From the NCBI RefSeq assembly GCF_032268605.1, contig NZ_CP130318.1, positions 77,001-141,000 on the forward strand: 64,000 nt of DNA, read 5' to 3'. Source of the stretch: Paenibacillus aurantius (GTDB taxonomy: Bacteria; Bacillota; Bacilli; Paenibacillales; NBRC-103111). The notes beneath the pieces are model-generated. The model searched no databases, was not told where the DNA came from, and saw only the letters and a program-made list of their open reading frames with translations. Position 1 is the stretch's first letter. Each line of letters starts with the position of its first letter. This document shows positions 26,928-35,483 of the stretch, one piece after another. A program made the position numbers and the translations under genes.

Positions 26928-28082
26928 TTGCAGGTGGATGCGATCGATAAGGTGATCAAAAATGCGATTGAAGTGATGGAGAGCAGCAAATACCAATTGT
27001 TTGAAATTTGCGAGAGTGTCCGGGCGGAACGAGATTCGCTGTACAGAGAACTCCAGCAGGTCATGGAAGAAACTTCGTCTACCATTGACCAAGTGGACAG
27101 GCTGGAACTGGAATATAGAAGATCAAGAATCCGGCTTACGGAAGTAAGCCGGGACTTCCATAAGTACAAGGAAGAAGACATTCGGGTGGCGTACGACTCC
27201 GCAACCCAGCTTCAGATGCAGCTTACGATTTACCGCGAGAAAGAAACCCACTTGAAATCCAGAAGGGACGATCTCCAGAAACGGGTGAAGAACGTGGACA
27301 GGCAGGTGGAACGGGCGGAAAGCCTCGTTTCCCAGATGGACGTGATCCTTGAGTATCTGTCCGGAGACCTGTCGCGGGTCACCCGTATTTTGGAATCGGC
27401 GAAGAACCGGCAGCTGCTGGGGCTTAAGATTATTTTGGCCCAGGAAGAAGAAAGGAAGCGAATCGCCCGGGAGATTCATGACGGCTTGGCTCAAACGATG
27501 GCGAACGTCGTCCTGCGGACCGAAATATCCGAACGGATGCTCGGGATGCAGCAGTACGATGCCGTTAAGGAAGAGCTCGTGGACTTGAAAGGACAGGTGC
27601 GAACCGGGCTGGAGGAAGTCCGCAAGATGATCTTCAATCTGAGGCCCATGGCCCTGGATGATCTCGGACTGGTGCCGACGCTTCGCCGCTTTGTTCAGGA
27701 TTATGAAGACAAGACCCGTATCCGGACCCAATTTGACTTCTATGGCAAAGAAACCCGCTTACCCTCCGGAATGGAAGTGGCGATATACCGCTTGATTCAG
27801 GAGGCTTTTTCCAATGTGATGAAGCATGCGGAAGCATCCTTTATCTCTCTCGAGGTCACCTTTACGAAAGAAACCGTGCTGATTGTCGTCCGCGACAACG
27901 GCAAGGGCTTTGATGTCGAGTTAGTGGAAGCCAAGATCAGCAAAGGAACCAACTTCGGGTTAATGGGCATGCGGGAAAGGATCGAGCTGCTGGAGGGACG
28001 TATGCAATTCGAATCCAGTCAGGAGGGCGGTACGAAGATCACCATGCAAATTCCGATTAAACCGGAGACGAGAGAGGAGTAA
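26928..28082 (+). CDS. degS: cytoplasmic sensor histidine kinase DegS
   Basis: DegS phosphorylates DegU and governs exoenzymes, competence, motility and biofilm formation. The 384-residue soluble kinase has a long N-terminal coiled-coil sensor (about residues 1-165), then the HisKA_3 box REIHDGLAQTMANV with phospho-acceptor His184. The HATPase follows, with RLIQEAFSNVMKHA, DNGKGF and GLMGMRERI. No membrane helix is present, as expected. The start is TTG 26928 with AAGGAG 10 nt upstream. degU follows after 4 nt. A 12-bp perfect palindrome AATAGTACTATT at 26843-26854 lies upstream and might be an operator. Confidence 0.95.
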   Translation: MQVDAIDKVIKNAIEVMESSKYQLFEICESVRAERDSLYRELQQVMEETSSTIDQVDRLELEYRRSRIRLTEVSRDFHKYKEEDIRVAYDSATQLQMQLTIYREKETHLKSRRDDLQKRVKNVDRQVERAESLVSQMDVILEYLSGDLSRVTRILESAKNRQLLGLKIILAQEEERKRIAREIHDGLAQTMANVVLRTEISERMLGMQQYDAVKEELVDLKGQVRTGLEEVRKMIFNLRPMALDDLGLVPTLRRFVQDYEDKTRIRTQFDFYGKETRLPSGMEVAIYRLIQEAFSNVMKHAEASFISLEVTFTKETVLIVVRDNGKGFDVELVEAKISKGTNFGLMGMRERIELLEGRMQFESSQEGGTKITMQIPIKPETREE

Positions 28083-28086
28083 AGGA

Positions 28087-28812
28087 ATGCCAATGACAGC
28101 AGGAGCTAAGAAAACAGTTAGATTGGTGCTGGCGGACGATCATCAGCTTTTTCGAGAGGGCGTCAAGCGGATCATCAACATGGAGAACGACCTGGAAGTG
28201 GTAGGGGAGTGCGGGGACGGCATTCAGATCATTGAGCTCTGCAACCAGCTTCGGCCGGATATCGTTCTGATGGACATCAACATGCCGGTGGAGAACGGAG
28301 TCGCGGCAACCGAGAAGCTGAAAGAGATCTTCCCGGCGATCAAGGTCATTATCCTTTCCATTCATGATGATGAGAGCTATGTGTTCGAGACGCTTCGCAA
28401 AGGCGCTTCCGGTTACCTGCTTAAGGATATGGAAGCCGAGTCGCTCATCAATGCCATCCGCTCCGTTGTTTCCGGGTATGCCTACATTCACCCCAAGGTA
28501 ACGGGCAAGCTCATCAACCAGCTTCGCCGGATGACCTATCTCGACGAACGCGGGGTCATGAGCGGCGAACAGGCCATGAAGGAAGCCGGAGTCAAGTATA
28601 TACATACGCCGAACTCTCCGCTGACCAAACGGGAAGCCGAAGTGCTGCGTTTGATGGCAGAGGGCAAAAGCAACAAGCTGATCGGGGAAGTGCTCTTCAT
28701 CAGCGAGAAAACGGTCAAGAACCACGTCAGCAGCATTCTGCAGAAGATGGAAGTGGAAGACCGCACCCAAGCGGTTATTATCTCCATCAAGAACGGCTGG
28801 GTTACCCTGTAA
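28087..28812 (+). CDS. degU: response regulator DegU (NarL/FixJ family)
   Basis: DegU is the DNA-binding partner of DegS. The 241-residue product has a receiver domain ([12 protein letters not shown], phospho-acceptor Asp63 in VLMDINMP, late Lys in LLKDM) and a LuxR-type helix-turn-helix ([36 protein letters not shown]). ATG 28087 and ATG 28093 are both possible; GAGGAG is 7 nt from the first and AAAGGA 6 nt from the second. It is translationally linked to degS. The position upstream of comF and flagellar genes matches B. subtilis. Confidence 0.96.
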   Translation: MPMTAGAKKTVRLVLADDHQLFREGVKRIINMENDLEVVGECGDGIQIIELCNQLRPDIVLMDINMPVENGVAATEKLKEIFPAIKVIILSIHDDESYVFETLRKGASGYLLKDMEAESLINAIRSVVSGYAYIHPKVTGKLINQLRRMTYLDERGVMSGEQAMKEAGVKYIHTPNSPLTKREAEVLRLMAEGKSNKLIGEVLFISEKTVKNHVSSILQKMEVEDRTQAVIISIKNGWVTL

Positions 28813-29030
28813 GGGCCGTAAACCTTAGACGGGGTTGGCCCAATAGTGTCCACCTTTAGGGGCTTGTCCTGCGGATCAGGATTCAAGCCGGGCCGAAAAG
28901 AAGACTTTCTCATACGGAGCCTCCGTTCCCGCATTTGCAAATTTCCGCTTTCTCCTTGTCCCAAGTGGACACATTCCTTGGAACTCTGGGCATCCTTGCG
29001 GCATATACTATCTCAAAGGAGGTAGCCGCG

Positions 29031-29432
29031 ATGATGATGGGAATCTTGCTGATCGTCGGGATCTACGGACTGTGCGCTGCAATCATCCATACGGTTCATT
29101 ACATCCGGCACAAAGCCGGCCGGCCGCGTGCCATACATCTCGTTCTAATCGCCAAAAACAATGCCAGCCATATGGAATGGTATTTGTATTCCTTCTTGTT
29201 CTTCTCCTGGCTGAGGGGACGGCTCGCCGATGTGACCGTGTTCGATAACGGCTCCACCGACGATACGTGCGCCATAGTCCGGAAGGTCGCAAGGGGAAGG
29301 CCTTATATCCGGTTATACGAGTCCACTCGGGAACTGGATCGCTTTCTTGAGGAACATGACCAACAGCCTATGCTTCTGCTTCACCTGGACCAGGTGAACC
29401 TCAATCCCGAGCAGGCCCTGCATTTGTGGTAA
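29031..29432 (+). CDS. small membrane protein with a glycosyltransferase-2-like fragment
   Basis: Function unknown. The 133-residue product has an N-terminal membrane helix (about residues 2-22) and a soluble part with VLIAKNNASHMEWYL, VTVFDNGSTDDTCAIVRKVA and LLLHLDQVNLNPEQA. The FDNGSTDDT motif is typical of the nucleotide-sugar site of GT2 enzymes. The protein stops before the region holding the metal-binding DxD and the acceptor site, so it is not a complete transferase. AAAGGAGG 8 nt before ATG 29031 sets the start; an upstream in-frame ATG at 28935 has none. It lies between degU and comFA. Confidence 0.7.
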   Translation: MMMGILLIVGIYGLCAAIIHTVHYIRHKAGRPRAIHLVLIAKNNASHMEWYLYSFLFFSWLRGRLADVTVFDNGSTDDTCAIVRKVARGRPYIRLYESTRELDRFLEEHDQQPMLLLHLDQVNLNPEQALHLW

Positions 29433-29466
29433 ACGCTTACAATAAATGGGAAAAGGGAGAGGCTCC

Positions 29467-31476
29467 TTGAAGGCAACTGTCTATGCCGTAAGAAGAAGCG
29501 GCCGGTGGTCCTGGAACGCATCCTTGGACATTCGGGTCGATCAAAGGTTTTGGTTCCGCCAAGGTGCCGGCACCGGCATGATCGGGCTCGAACCAAATCT
29601 GTCCTGGGGACAAGCCCTTTGGCTCCAAAAAGCCTTGGAAGAGGCAAGGTTTCAGCCAAAGGACCTCAACGAAGTGAGGAGGGAATTCGCGGCACGTTTG
29701 ATTCAGCTTGGCCTAACCGAAAAGGCGTCAGAAGCACTGAAGCCTGTTTTCTTATCCGGCGACCGGATGGAGAAAACAGGCTTCGCTGCGTTCAGCGAAG
29801 AGGAAGCGAGGGCCGAGCAGGCGCTGGCCGCCCGGCTGGCGGAGCCGATGCGCGGGCGCTCCCTGCTCCTGGAGGAGCTTGTTCGTCTGCTTGCGGACGA
29901 AGGGAAAGGGGCCGACGGCCTGGTGTCGGCCCTGCAGCTTGCCGCGCTCGAAGGGAGGGTGCGGCTCGCCGCCGGGGTGGACCGGATCGACCGCCGTTTC
30001 CTGTGGCGGTCGACGGTTCAGTTCCGCTGCCGCCGATGCGGAAGCGGAGAGGAGGGCATGAACGTCAGTGAATGTCCCTACTGCGGCGGGCCGTGCCCGT
30101 ACTGCGAGCGCTGCCTGACCATGGGCAGGGCACGGTTCTGTGCCCTGCTCGTGGAAGGAGCGGCGGCGGAGCGCGGGAGGGCGGCGGGAACGGAGGCGGC
30201 ACAGGTCCGGGAGGCTGGCGCAGGTGCTGCTTCGGCTGCGGGGCCGAAGGGGCCCTGGGCGGGCCATCCGCGCAGCACTGCCATGCCGGCTACCGCTGCT
30301 CCGGCGCGAGCGCCGCAAGGCATTGCCTACGCCCGCGCCGGTCTCTTGCCGGATGACGAAACGGCTATCACCGGGCGGCTGTGGGGCTTAAGCCCGGCCC
30401 AGACGGGGGCGGCGCAGGCGGGCCTGGCTTTCCTGCGGGAGAGCGCCGCCCGCCAAGCCGCTGGGGGAGCGGCCAAGCCCCGTTTCCTCATCTGGGCTGT
30501 GACGGGAGCCGGCAAGACGGAGATGATCTTCCCGCTGATTGAGTACGAGGTGAACCGCGGCCGCACCGTCTGCGTGGCCACGCCGAGGCGCGATGTGGTG
30601 CTGGAGCTGCTGCCCCGTATCCGCCGGGCGTTTCCGGACAACACGGTCGTGGCTTTGTACGGCGGAAGCCCGAACAAATGGGAAAGGGGCGAGATTACGC
30701 TCGCCACTACGCATCAGCTGATGCGGTTCCGGGAGAGCTTCGATCTGGTCGTCATCGATGAGCTCGATGCCTTTCCTTACCACAACAACGATCAGCTGCA
30801 GTATGCGGCTCTTCAGGCGGCCAAGCCGGCGGGACGATACATTTTTCTATCGGCGACACCGCCGGCAGCTTTGCAGAGGGAGATTCGGAAGGGGAAGCTT
30901 CCCCACGCCAAAGTACCGGTTCGCTACCACCGTCACCCCCTCCCCGTTCCGGTTCTGCTGCGGTTGAAGCCGCTACGGAGCTTTGCCGGAGGAGGCCCTC
31001 TGCCGGTCAAGCTGGTGCAGACGATTCAGGCCTCTCTGGACCGGGGAGCCCAGCTGTTCGTCTTTGTTCCGCAGATCAAGCTGGTCGACCCCTTGGTCGC
31101 TCTGCTGCAGAGAAGCTTTCCCCAGCATGTCGTAGGCGGAACCTCCTCCAAGGATGCGGAGCGAACGGAGAAGGTGGTCGATTTCCGCCAGGGCCGCATT
31201 CGGATGCTCGTCACCACCACCATCCTGGAACGGGGAGTAACGGTGCCGAAGACCGACGTTGTGATCCTCGACGCGGGTTCTCCCCTGTTTGATGAAGCCG
31301 CCTTGGTCCAAATGGCGGGCCGGGCCGGCCGGTCCAAGGATGACCCGAAGGGGCGGGTGTATTATGCCGCTGCAGAGGTAACGGGATCGCAGGCCGGCGC
31401 CATTCGTCAGATCACCCGCATGAACCGAATCGCCCGTCAGGAGTGCTACCTGCTTCCCGAGGAGGAGAGAACATGA
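29467..31476 (+). CDS. comFA: DNA import ATPase/helicase ComFA
   Basis: ComFA is the membrane-associated helicase-like ATPase that helps pull single-stranded DNA into competent cells. The 669-residue product has a four-cysteine zinc site (CRRCGS and CPYCGGPCPYC, around residues 185-220). The helicase core follows: Walker A VTGAGKTEM, DELDAF in place of DEAD, FLSATPP, TSSKDAER and QMAGRAGR. B. subtilis ComFA is about 463 residues; here about 200 extra N-terminal residues and an Ala/Gly-rich linker (about 230-290) are present. TTG 29467 follows AAAGGGAGAGG; ATG 29446 lacks a ribosome site. It overlaps comFC by four nt. Confidence 0.9.
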   Translation: MKATVYAVRRSGRWSWNASLDIRVDQRFWFRQGAGTGMIGLEPNLSWGQALWLQKALEEARFQPKDLNEVRREFAARLIQLGLTEKASEALKPVFLSGDRMEKTGFAAFSEEEARAEQALAARLAEPMRGRSLLLEELVRLLADEGKGADGLVSALQLAALEGRVRLAAGVDRIDRRFLWRSTVQFRCRRCGSGEEGMNVSECPYCGGPCPYCERCLTMGRARFCALLVEGAAAERGRAAGTEAAQVREAGAGAASAAGPKGPWAGHPRSTAMPATAAPARAPQGIAYARAGLLPDDETAITGRLWGLSPAQTGAAQAGLAFLRESAARQAAGGAAKPRFLIWAVTGAGKTEMIFPLIEYEVNRGRTVCVATPRRDVVLELLPRIRRAFPDNTVVALYGGSPNKWERGEITLATTHQLMRFRESFDLVVIDELDAFPYHNNDQLQYAALQAAKPAGRYIFLSATPPAALQREIRKGKLPHAKVPVRYHRHPLPVPVLLRLKPLRSFAGGGPLPVKLVQTIQASLDRGAQLFVFVPQIKLVDPLVALLQRSFPQHVVGGTSSKDAERTEKVVDFRQGRIRMLVTTTILERGVTVPKTDVVILDAGSPLFDEAALVQMAGRAGRSKDDPKGRVYYAAAEVTGSQAGAIRQITRMNRIARQECYLLPEEERT

Positions 31477-32261
31477 ACCATAACCAAAGCAAGGCGGGAG
31501 CGGGCCTCTGGTTGCAGCGAATGAAGCATTTCATCGAAGGTACCAGCCGCATGCTGGCCCCTTCCCGCCGCGAATGCCTCATCTGCCATTCCCCCATCCA
31601 GGGAGAGCCGCCCCCGCTTGGCCTGTGCCGGGGGTGCTTCGGGCAAATTCCCTGGATTACGGACATTCGCTGCCCCATGTGCGGCCGTTATGAGGAGTGC
31701 CACGACTGCAAGCGGCGGGAAGAGGCATTTTTCCGCTGCAGCCGGAGTGCGGTCCGGTACAACGAACTGATGAAGGAGTGGCTCGCCCTTTACAAATACC
31801 GGGGGCAGGAGAAGCTTCTTCCTGTTTTCGGAGGGATGCTGTATCACGGCTACAGCAAGCTGCTTCAGAGCGGGGAGTGGAACGGCGAAGCCCCCGACCT
31901 GATCACCTTCACCCCGGTTAACGAGCAGCGTCTCTTGGAACGCGGCTTCAACCAGGCCGAACAGCTGGCCCGGCATCTGGGCCGGGAGGTTAAGCGGCCG
32001 GTCGTTCCGCTGCTGAGACGGGTCCGCTATACCGGGAAGCAGAGTTTCAAGACCCGGGCGGAGCGACTGGCGGATCTCGCGGGGGCTTTTTCCCTGGAAG
32101 AAGAAGCGGTTCGGAGGCTGAGGGCTGGCCATCATGGCAGTCCGCTTCGGATCGTCCTGGTGGACGACATCTACACGACGGGGAGCACACTTAACCAATG
32201 CTCGGCTGTCATCTGCTCGGCCCTCCCGGCAGAAGTCTATGGTTTGGCCTGGGCCAGGTAA
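31473..32261 (+). CDS. comFC: competence protein ComFC (phosphoribosyltransferase fold)
   Basis: ComFC acts with ComFA in natural transformation. The 262-residue product starts with a double zinc-ribbon (CLICHSPI, CRGC, CPMCGRYEECHDC) and has a C-terminal phosphoribosyltransferase domain with the PRPP loop IVLVDDIYTTGSTL. The region PVNEQRLLERGFNQAEQLA is diagnostic for the ComF family. GAGGAGGAGA lies upstream and ATG 31473 overlaps the comFA stop (ATGA), showing translational coupling. comFB is absent, leaving a two-gene comF operon. Confidence 0.94.
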   Translation: MNHNQSKAGAGLWLQRMKHFIEGTSRMLAPSRRECLICHSPIQGEPPPLGLCRGCFGQIPWITDIRCPMCGRYEECHDCKRREEAFFRCSRSAVRYNELMKEWLALYKYRGQEKLLPVFGGMLYHGYSKLLQSGEWNGEAPDLITFTPVNEQRLLERGFNQAEQLARHLGREVKRPVVPLLRRVRYTGKQSFKTRAERLADLAGAFSLEEEAVRRLRAGHHGSPLRIVLVDDIYTTGSTLNQCSAVICSALPAEVYGLAWAR

Positions 32262-32289
32262 CCCGGATAGTAGGTAAATATATACAAAC

Positions 32290-32373
32290 CCGCCGCGTTT
32301 GCTGTACACTATAGGCAGCCGGAAGGCTGCCTTGTCCGGCTTTACGCCGGAGTCCTTTTTCAAAAGGCGGCGG
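32290..32373 (+). ncRNA. possible three-way-junction RNA element before yvyF
   Basis: Three perfect helices nest here: an outer 7-bp helix (32290-32296 with 32367-32373), an inner 7-bp hairpin with a GGAA tetraloop (32314-32331) and an inner 6-bp hairpin (32335-32351) followed by a U-rich run. I do not recognise a known riboswitch. It could be a regulatory leader, a terminator pair or chance. Confidence 0.4.
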
Positions 32374-32432
32374 TTGAGGGCGAAACCGTAATTATGACGA
32401 ATAGGGAATATAGAAGCAGGGGGCTTGATTTC

Positions 32433-32852
32433 ATGAGCTTAAATGTTGACAACTGTCCGCGCTGCGGAAAAATGTACCAGAAGAACCCTAGAGACCTGTG
32501 TCCGTCCTGCATCAAGGAAATGGACCTCCAATACGAGAAATGCATCGCCCACTTGCGGGCCAACCGGGGAATCGACCTCCAGGAGCTGAGCGAAGCGACC
32601 GAGGTGCCGGTCCGGCAGATCATCAAGTTTATCCGCGAGGGACGCATTTCCATTATCAACACGCCGAATATCCATTACCCTTGCGAGGTATGCGGAGGCC
32701 CGATCCGGGACCAGGCCATCTGCGATTCCTGCCGGCAGCGCCTTTCGAAGGAAGTCTCCAACACGCTGGAGGACGAGAAGAGACGGGAAGAGCTTCGGCG
32801 GCAGCAGAACCAGACGGGCTTTAACATCAGCGAACGGCTGAGGGACCGATAA
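32433..32852 (+). CDS. yvyF: flagellar operon zinc-ribbon protein YvyF (TIGR03826 type)
   Basis: This 139-residue protein is the conserved first member of the late flagellar cluster; its biochemical role is not established. It has two zinc sites (CPRCGKMYQ...CPSC and CEVCGGPI...CDSC). Between them is a helix-turn-helix-like region (LQELSEATEVPVRQIIKFIREGRI), and the C terminus is charged. ATG 32433 has AGGGGG about 10 nt upstream; an in-frame ATG at 32394 is less likely. It lies directly before flgM as in B. subtilis. A perfect Spo0A-type box follows the stop codon. Confidence 0.88.
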   Translation: MSLNVDNCPRCGKMYQKNPRDLCPSCIKEMDLQYEKCIAHLRANRGIDLQELSEATEVPVRQIIKFIREGRISIINTPNIHYPCEVCGGPIRDQAICDSCRQRLSKEVSNTLEDEKRREELRRQQNQTGFNISERLRDR

Positions 32853-32860
32853 CGCTTTTT

Positions 32861-32869
32861 TTCGACAAA
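32861..32869 (-). promoter_or_regulatory. perfect Spo0A-type box between yvyF and flgM
   Basis: TTCGACAAA, the reverse complement of TTTGTCGAA, lies 9 nt after the yvyF stop and about 110 nt before the flgM sigma-D promoter. A match to the 0A consensus only. Confidence 0.4.
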
Positions 32870-32970
32870 AAGGCCACGCTTCGTATGGGACCGTGGTCTC
32901 GTCTCTACCCTTCGGCAGCGGCGGAACGGCCGCCGGATAAGGAACATGTACCCAATTTCGCAAGATCATC

Positions 32971-32998
32971 TAACATATAAGGATTCAGCTGCCGATAA
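32971..32998 (+). promoter_or_regulatory. sigma-D promoter of the flgM operon
   Basis: TAAC at 32971-32974 and GCCGATAA at 32991-32998 are separated by 16 nt and match the flagellar sigma-D consensus (TAAA, GCCGATAT) at 10 of 12 positions. flgM is a sigma-D target in Bacillus. The -10 also forms the left arm of a terminator. Confidence 0.7.
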
Positions 32999-33024
32999 TA
33001 GGAGTAAGGATTATCGGTGTTTTT
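32992..33024 (+). terminator. terminator overlapping the flgM sigma-D promoter
   Basis: CCGATAAT at 32992-32999 pairs perfectly with ATTATCGG at 33010-33017 and is followed by TGTTTTTT. It should stop transcripts arriving from yvyF while leaving those that start at the sigma-D promoter untouched. Confidence 0.7.
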
Positions 33025-33053
33025 TATTTATAACCGAATGAGGTGAACTGACC

Positions 33054-33332
33054 ATGAAAATTAACGAAACTCCAAGAGTAGGAAACGTTAACCCCTATAA
33101 GAGACAGCAGCAGGAGGCCCGAGAGGCCCTGACGACCGGAAAGAAGGGGAAAGCGAAGGACGAGGTGCAGATATCCGCGGAGGCCAAGGAGCTCCAGGAA
33201 GCTCACGGGACCCAGCAGAGCGCCGAGCTGCGCAGCAAACGGATCGCTGAGCTGAAGCAGGCGGTCAGCACCGGAACGTATCATGTGGATGCCGGCAAAA
33301 TTGCCGAAAAGCTTCTCCCTTACATCAAGTAA
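33054..33332 (+). CDS. flgM: anti-sigma-D factor FlgM
   Basis: FlgM holds sigma-D inactive until the hook-basal body is complete. The 92-residue product begins MKINETPRVGNVNPY and has the C-terminal sigma-binding helices (RSKRIAELKQAVSTGTYHVDAGKIAEKLL), typical of FlgM. GAGGTGA upstream fixes ATG 33054. It heads the flgM-flgN-flgK-flgL-yviE group behind a sigma-D promoter, giving negative feedback. Length fits the family. Confidence 0.95.
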   Translation: MKINETPRVGNVNPYKRQQQEAREALTTGKKGKAKDEVQISAEAKELQEAHGTQQSAELRSKRIAELKQAVSTGTYHVDAGKIAEKLLPYIK

Positions 33333-33364
33333 ACGCAAACCATAAAGAAATCAGGTGAACCCGC

Positions 33365-33865
33365 ATGGCGCTTCAAGGATTAATCGAATCGATGGAGAAA
33401 CTGACCGCCCTCCACGGCATGCTGATCGAGCTCGGCAAGCAGAAAACAAGCGTCCTCGTCCATAACGAGGTGGAGCAGCTCAACCGGCTGGTCCAGCAGG
33501 AATCCCAGCTGGTCCGGCAGATCACGGAATGGAACGGCAAGCGGGAGGCGGCGGTCATGGAGTTCCTGCTTCACAAAGGCTTCCGGCCGAGCCCGAACGT
33601 GACCGTAAGCGAGCTAACGAAGCTGATTTTTAACGCGGAGGAGAAGCAGACCGTGCTGAACCTTCAGCAGCTCCTGTTGGGCCGGATTACCGAGCTCCGC
33701 CAGCTGAATGCGGTCAACCAGCAGCTGATCGAGCAGTCCCTGGCTTTTATCGATTACTCCTTGGATGTCGTGCTCGGTCCCCCGGAGGACGAGGCGGTTT
33801 ACCGCAACCCGATGCAGCAGACCTCCCGTGCGAAGCGCAACGGTTATTTTGATACAAGAGCATAG
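33365..33865 (+). CDS. flgN: flagellar export chaperone FlgN
   Basis: FlgN escorts the hook-filament junction proteins FlgK and FlgL to the export gate. The 166-residue product is almost wholly helical with heptad-like patterns (LIESMEKLTALHGMLIELGKQK, LNRLVQQESQLVRQI), as in the family. It lies between flgM and flgK, the gene for its client, in the yvyG position of B. subtilis. AGGTGAA upstream supports ATG 33365. No unusual features. Confidence 0.9.
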   Translation: MALQGLIESMEKLTALHGMLIELGKQKTSVLVHNEVEQLNRLVQQESQLVRQITEWNGKREAAVMEFLLHKGFRPSPNVTVSELTKLIFNAEEKQTVLNLQQLLLGRITELRQLNAVNQQLIEQSLAFIDYSLDVVLGPPEDEAVYRNPMQQTSRAKRNGYFDTRA

Positions 33866-33898
33866 GGCCGCCGTCCGGCCGCAGGAAGGAAGTACCGC

Positions 33899-35446
33899 AT
33901 GAGATCAACTTTTCACAGTCTGGAAATATCCAAGAGGGCGTTGTTCACCCAGCAGGCCGCTCTTTCCACCACGGGGCACAACATTGCCAACGCCAATACG
34001 GAGGGCTATTCCCGTCAGGTCGTCAACATGAAGGCGGCGCGTCCGATCGAAGCGGTAGGGCTTTCCCATTCCACGGCACCGGGTCAGCTCGGCATGGGGG
34101 TCGAATTCGATTCGATCACCCGGATCCGCGAGAAGTTTCTGGACGATCAGTTCCGCAACGAGAACAAATCCTTGGGCAGCTGGTCGGTCCGGCAGGATAC
34201 GCTCGAGAAGCTGGAGACGATCATCGCCGAGCCTTCGGAAACGGGGATTCGTACGGTCGTCAACAATTTCTTCAAAGCGTGGTCCGATCTCAGCAAGGAC
34301 CCGGAAAAAACCGACGGCCGCAAAATTGTCCGGGAAGCCGCCATGGCCATGGCCGATGCCTTCAATACGACGAGCCGCCAGTTGGAGGACCTGAAGGGGG
34401 ATCTTACGGCGAACATTAACGTCACAATCAGCCAGGTGAACACCCAGATCGATTCGATCTCCCGGCTGAATGCCGAAATCCAGCGGGTCGAAGGCTTGGG
34501 AGACAACGCCAATGACCTGAGGGACCAGCGGGACCTGCTGACGGATCAGCTTTCGAAGATCGTTAACATTCAGGTGCAGGATTCCCCCCAAGGCTATACG
34601 ATCACGATGGGATCGGTTGCTCTGGTCGAGGGAGCGCAGGCAACGCCGTTAACGGCAGATTCCGTCAGTGCCGCCTATGGGTCCGGTGCTCTGAACAATG
34701 GAGAAATCCATGGAATGATTCTTTCCCGGGACAAGTACGTCGCCGATTACCAGAACCAGATCGATACGCTCGTTAACACTATTGCCAACGGAGAGATCGA
34801 GGTGACGATCCCGAAGGGTTCCGTTCTCCCCAACAACACGGTTCTCGGCAATAAAACCTACACCGGTGCGGACCGTGAGCTCAAGGAAGACCTGACGGTG
34901 AAGGTCAACGGCCTAAACGGGCTGCACAAGCTCGGATATATCTTCAGCGATACGCCGACGGCGGCGGGAGATTTCTTCACCGGGACGACCGGAACGACCT
35001 TTCAAGTGAATCCGGATATCGTCAATAACCCGAACCTGATCGCCACTTCGCTGCGGACTACGGGAACCGGTACATCCGATACGGTGATCAAAGGAAACAA
35101 TACGATGGCGCTGCTCATCTCCGGCTTGACCAACACCAAGTTTACGTTTCCGGCCGCCGTTGCCGGTACCCCGGACACGAAAGCAACGATGGACGACTTT
35201 TTCCGTTCTACAGTAGGCCAGTTGGGCGTGCAAACCCAGGAGGCCACCCGCCAGGCGGGCAATCAGAAGGTCCTCACCGACCAGGTGGATTCCCGAAGAC
35301 AATCCGTCAGCCAGGTGTCTCTGGACGAGGAAATGTCCAACATGATCAAGTTCCAGCATGCTTACAATGCGGCGGCACGCGCCATGACCACGTTCGACGA
35401 AATGCTGGACAAGGTCATCAACAGCATGGGAGTCGTAGGCAGATAA
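33899..35446 (+). CDS. flgK: flagellar hook-associated protein 1, FlgK
   Basis: FlgK (HAP1) joins the hook to the filament. The 515-residue product has the N-terminal export motif TTGHNIANANTEGYSRQ and the C-terminal coiled coil ending VSLDEEMSNMIKFQHAYNAAARAMTTFDEMLDKVI, both diagnostic, with a variable surface domain between. GGAAGGAA upstream supports ATG 33899. It forms part of the sigma-D operon with flgN before it and flgL 37 nt after it. Confidence 0.95.
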   Translation: MRSTFHSLEISKRALFTQQAALSTTGHNIANANTEGYSRQVVNMKAARPIEAVGLSHSTAPGQLGMGVEFDSITRIREKFLDDQFRNENKSLGSWSVRQDTLEKLETIIAEPSETGIRTVVNNFFKAWSDLSKDPEKTDGRKIVREAAMAMADAFNTTSRQLEDLKGDLTANINVTISQVNTQIDSISRLNAEIQRVEGLGDNANDLRDQRDLLTDQLSKIVNIQVQDSPQGYTITMGSVALVEGAQATPLTADSVSAAYGSGALNNGEIHGMILSRDKYVADYQNQIDTLVNTIANGEIEVTIPKGSVLPNNTVLGNKTYTGADRELKEDLTVKVNGLNGLHKLGYIFSDTPTAAGDFFTGTTGTTFQVNPDIVNNPNLIATSLRTTGTGTSDTVIKGNNTMALLISGLTNTKFTFPAAVAGTPDTKATMDDFFRSTVGQLGVQTQEATRQAGNQKVLTDQVDSRRQSVSQVSLDEEMSNMIKFQHAYNAAARAMTTFDEMLDKVINSMGVVGR

Positions 35447-35483
35447 CGGCTGCCTTATCAAGCTGACAAAAGGTGGATAAGAA

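Noticed and set aside
32270-32300. Sigma-D promoter before yvyF
   Set aside because: TAAA and a GCCG-like element are present, but spacing is 13 and the -10 half matches poorly.
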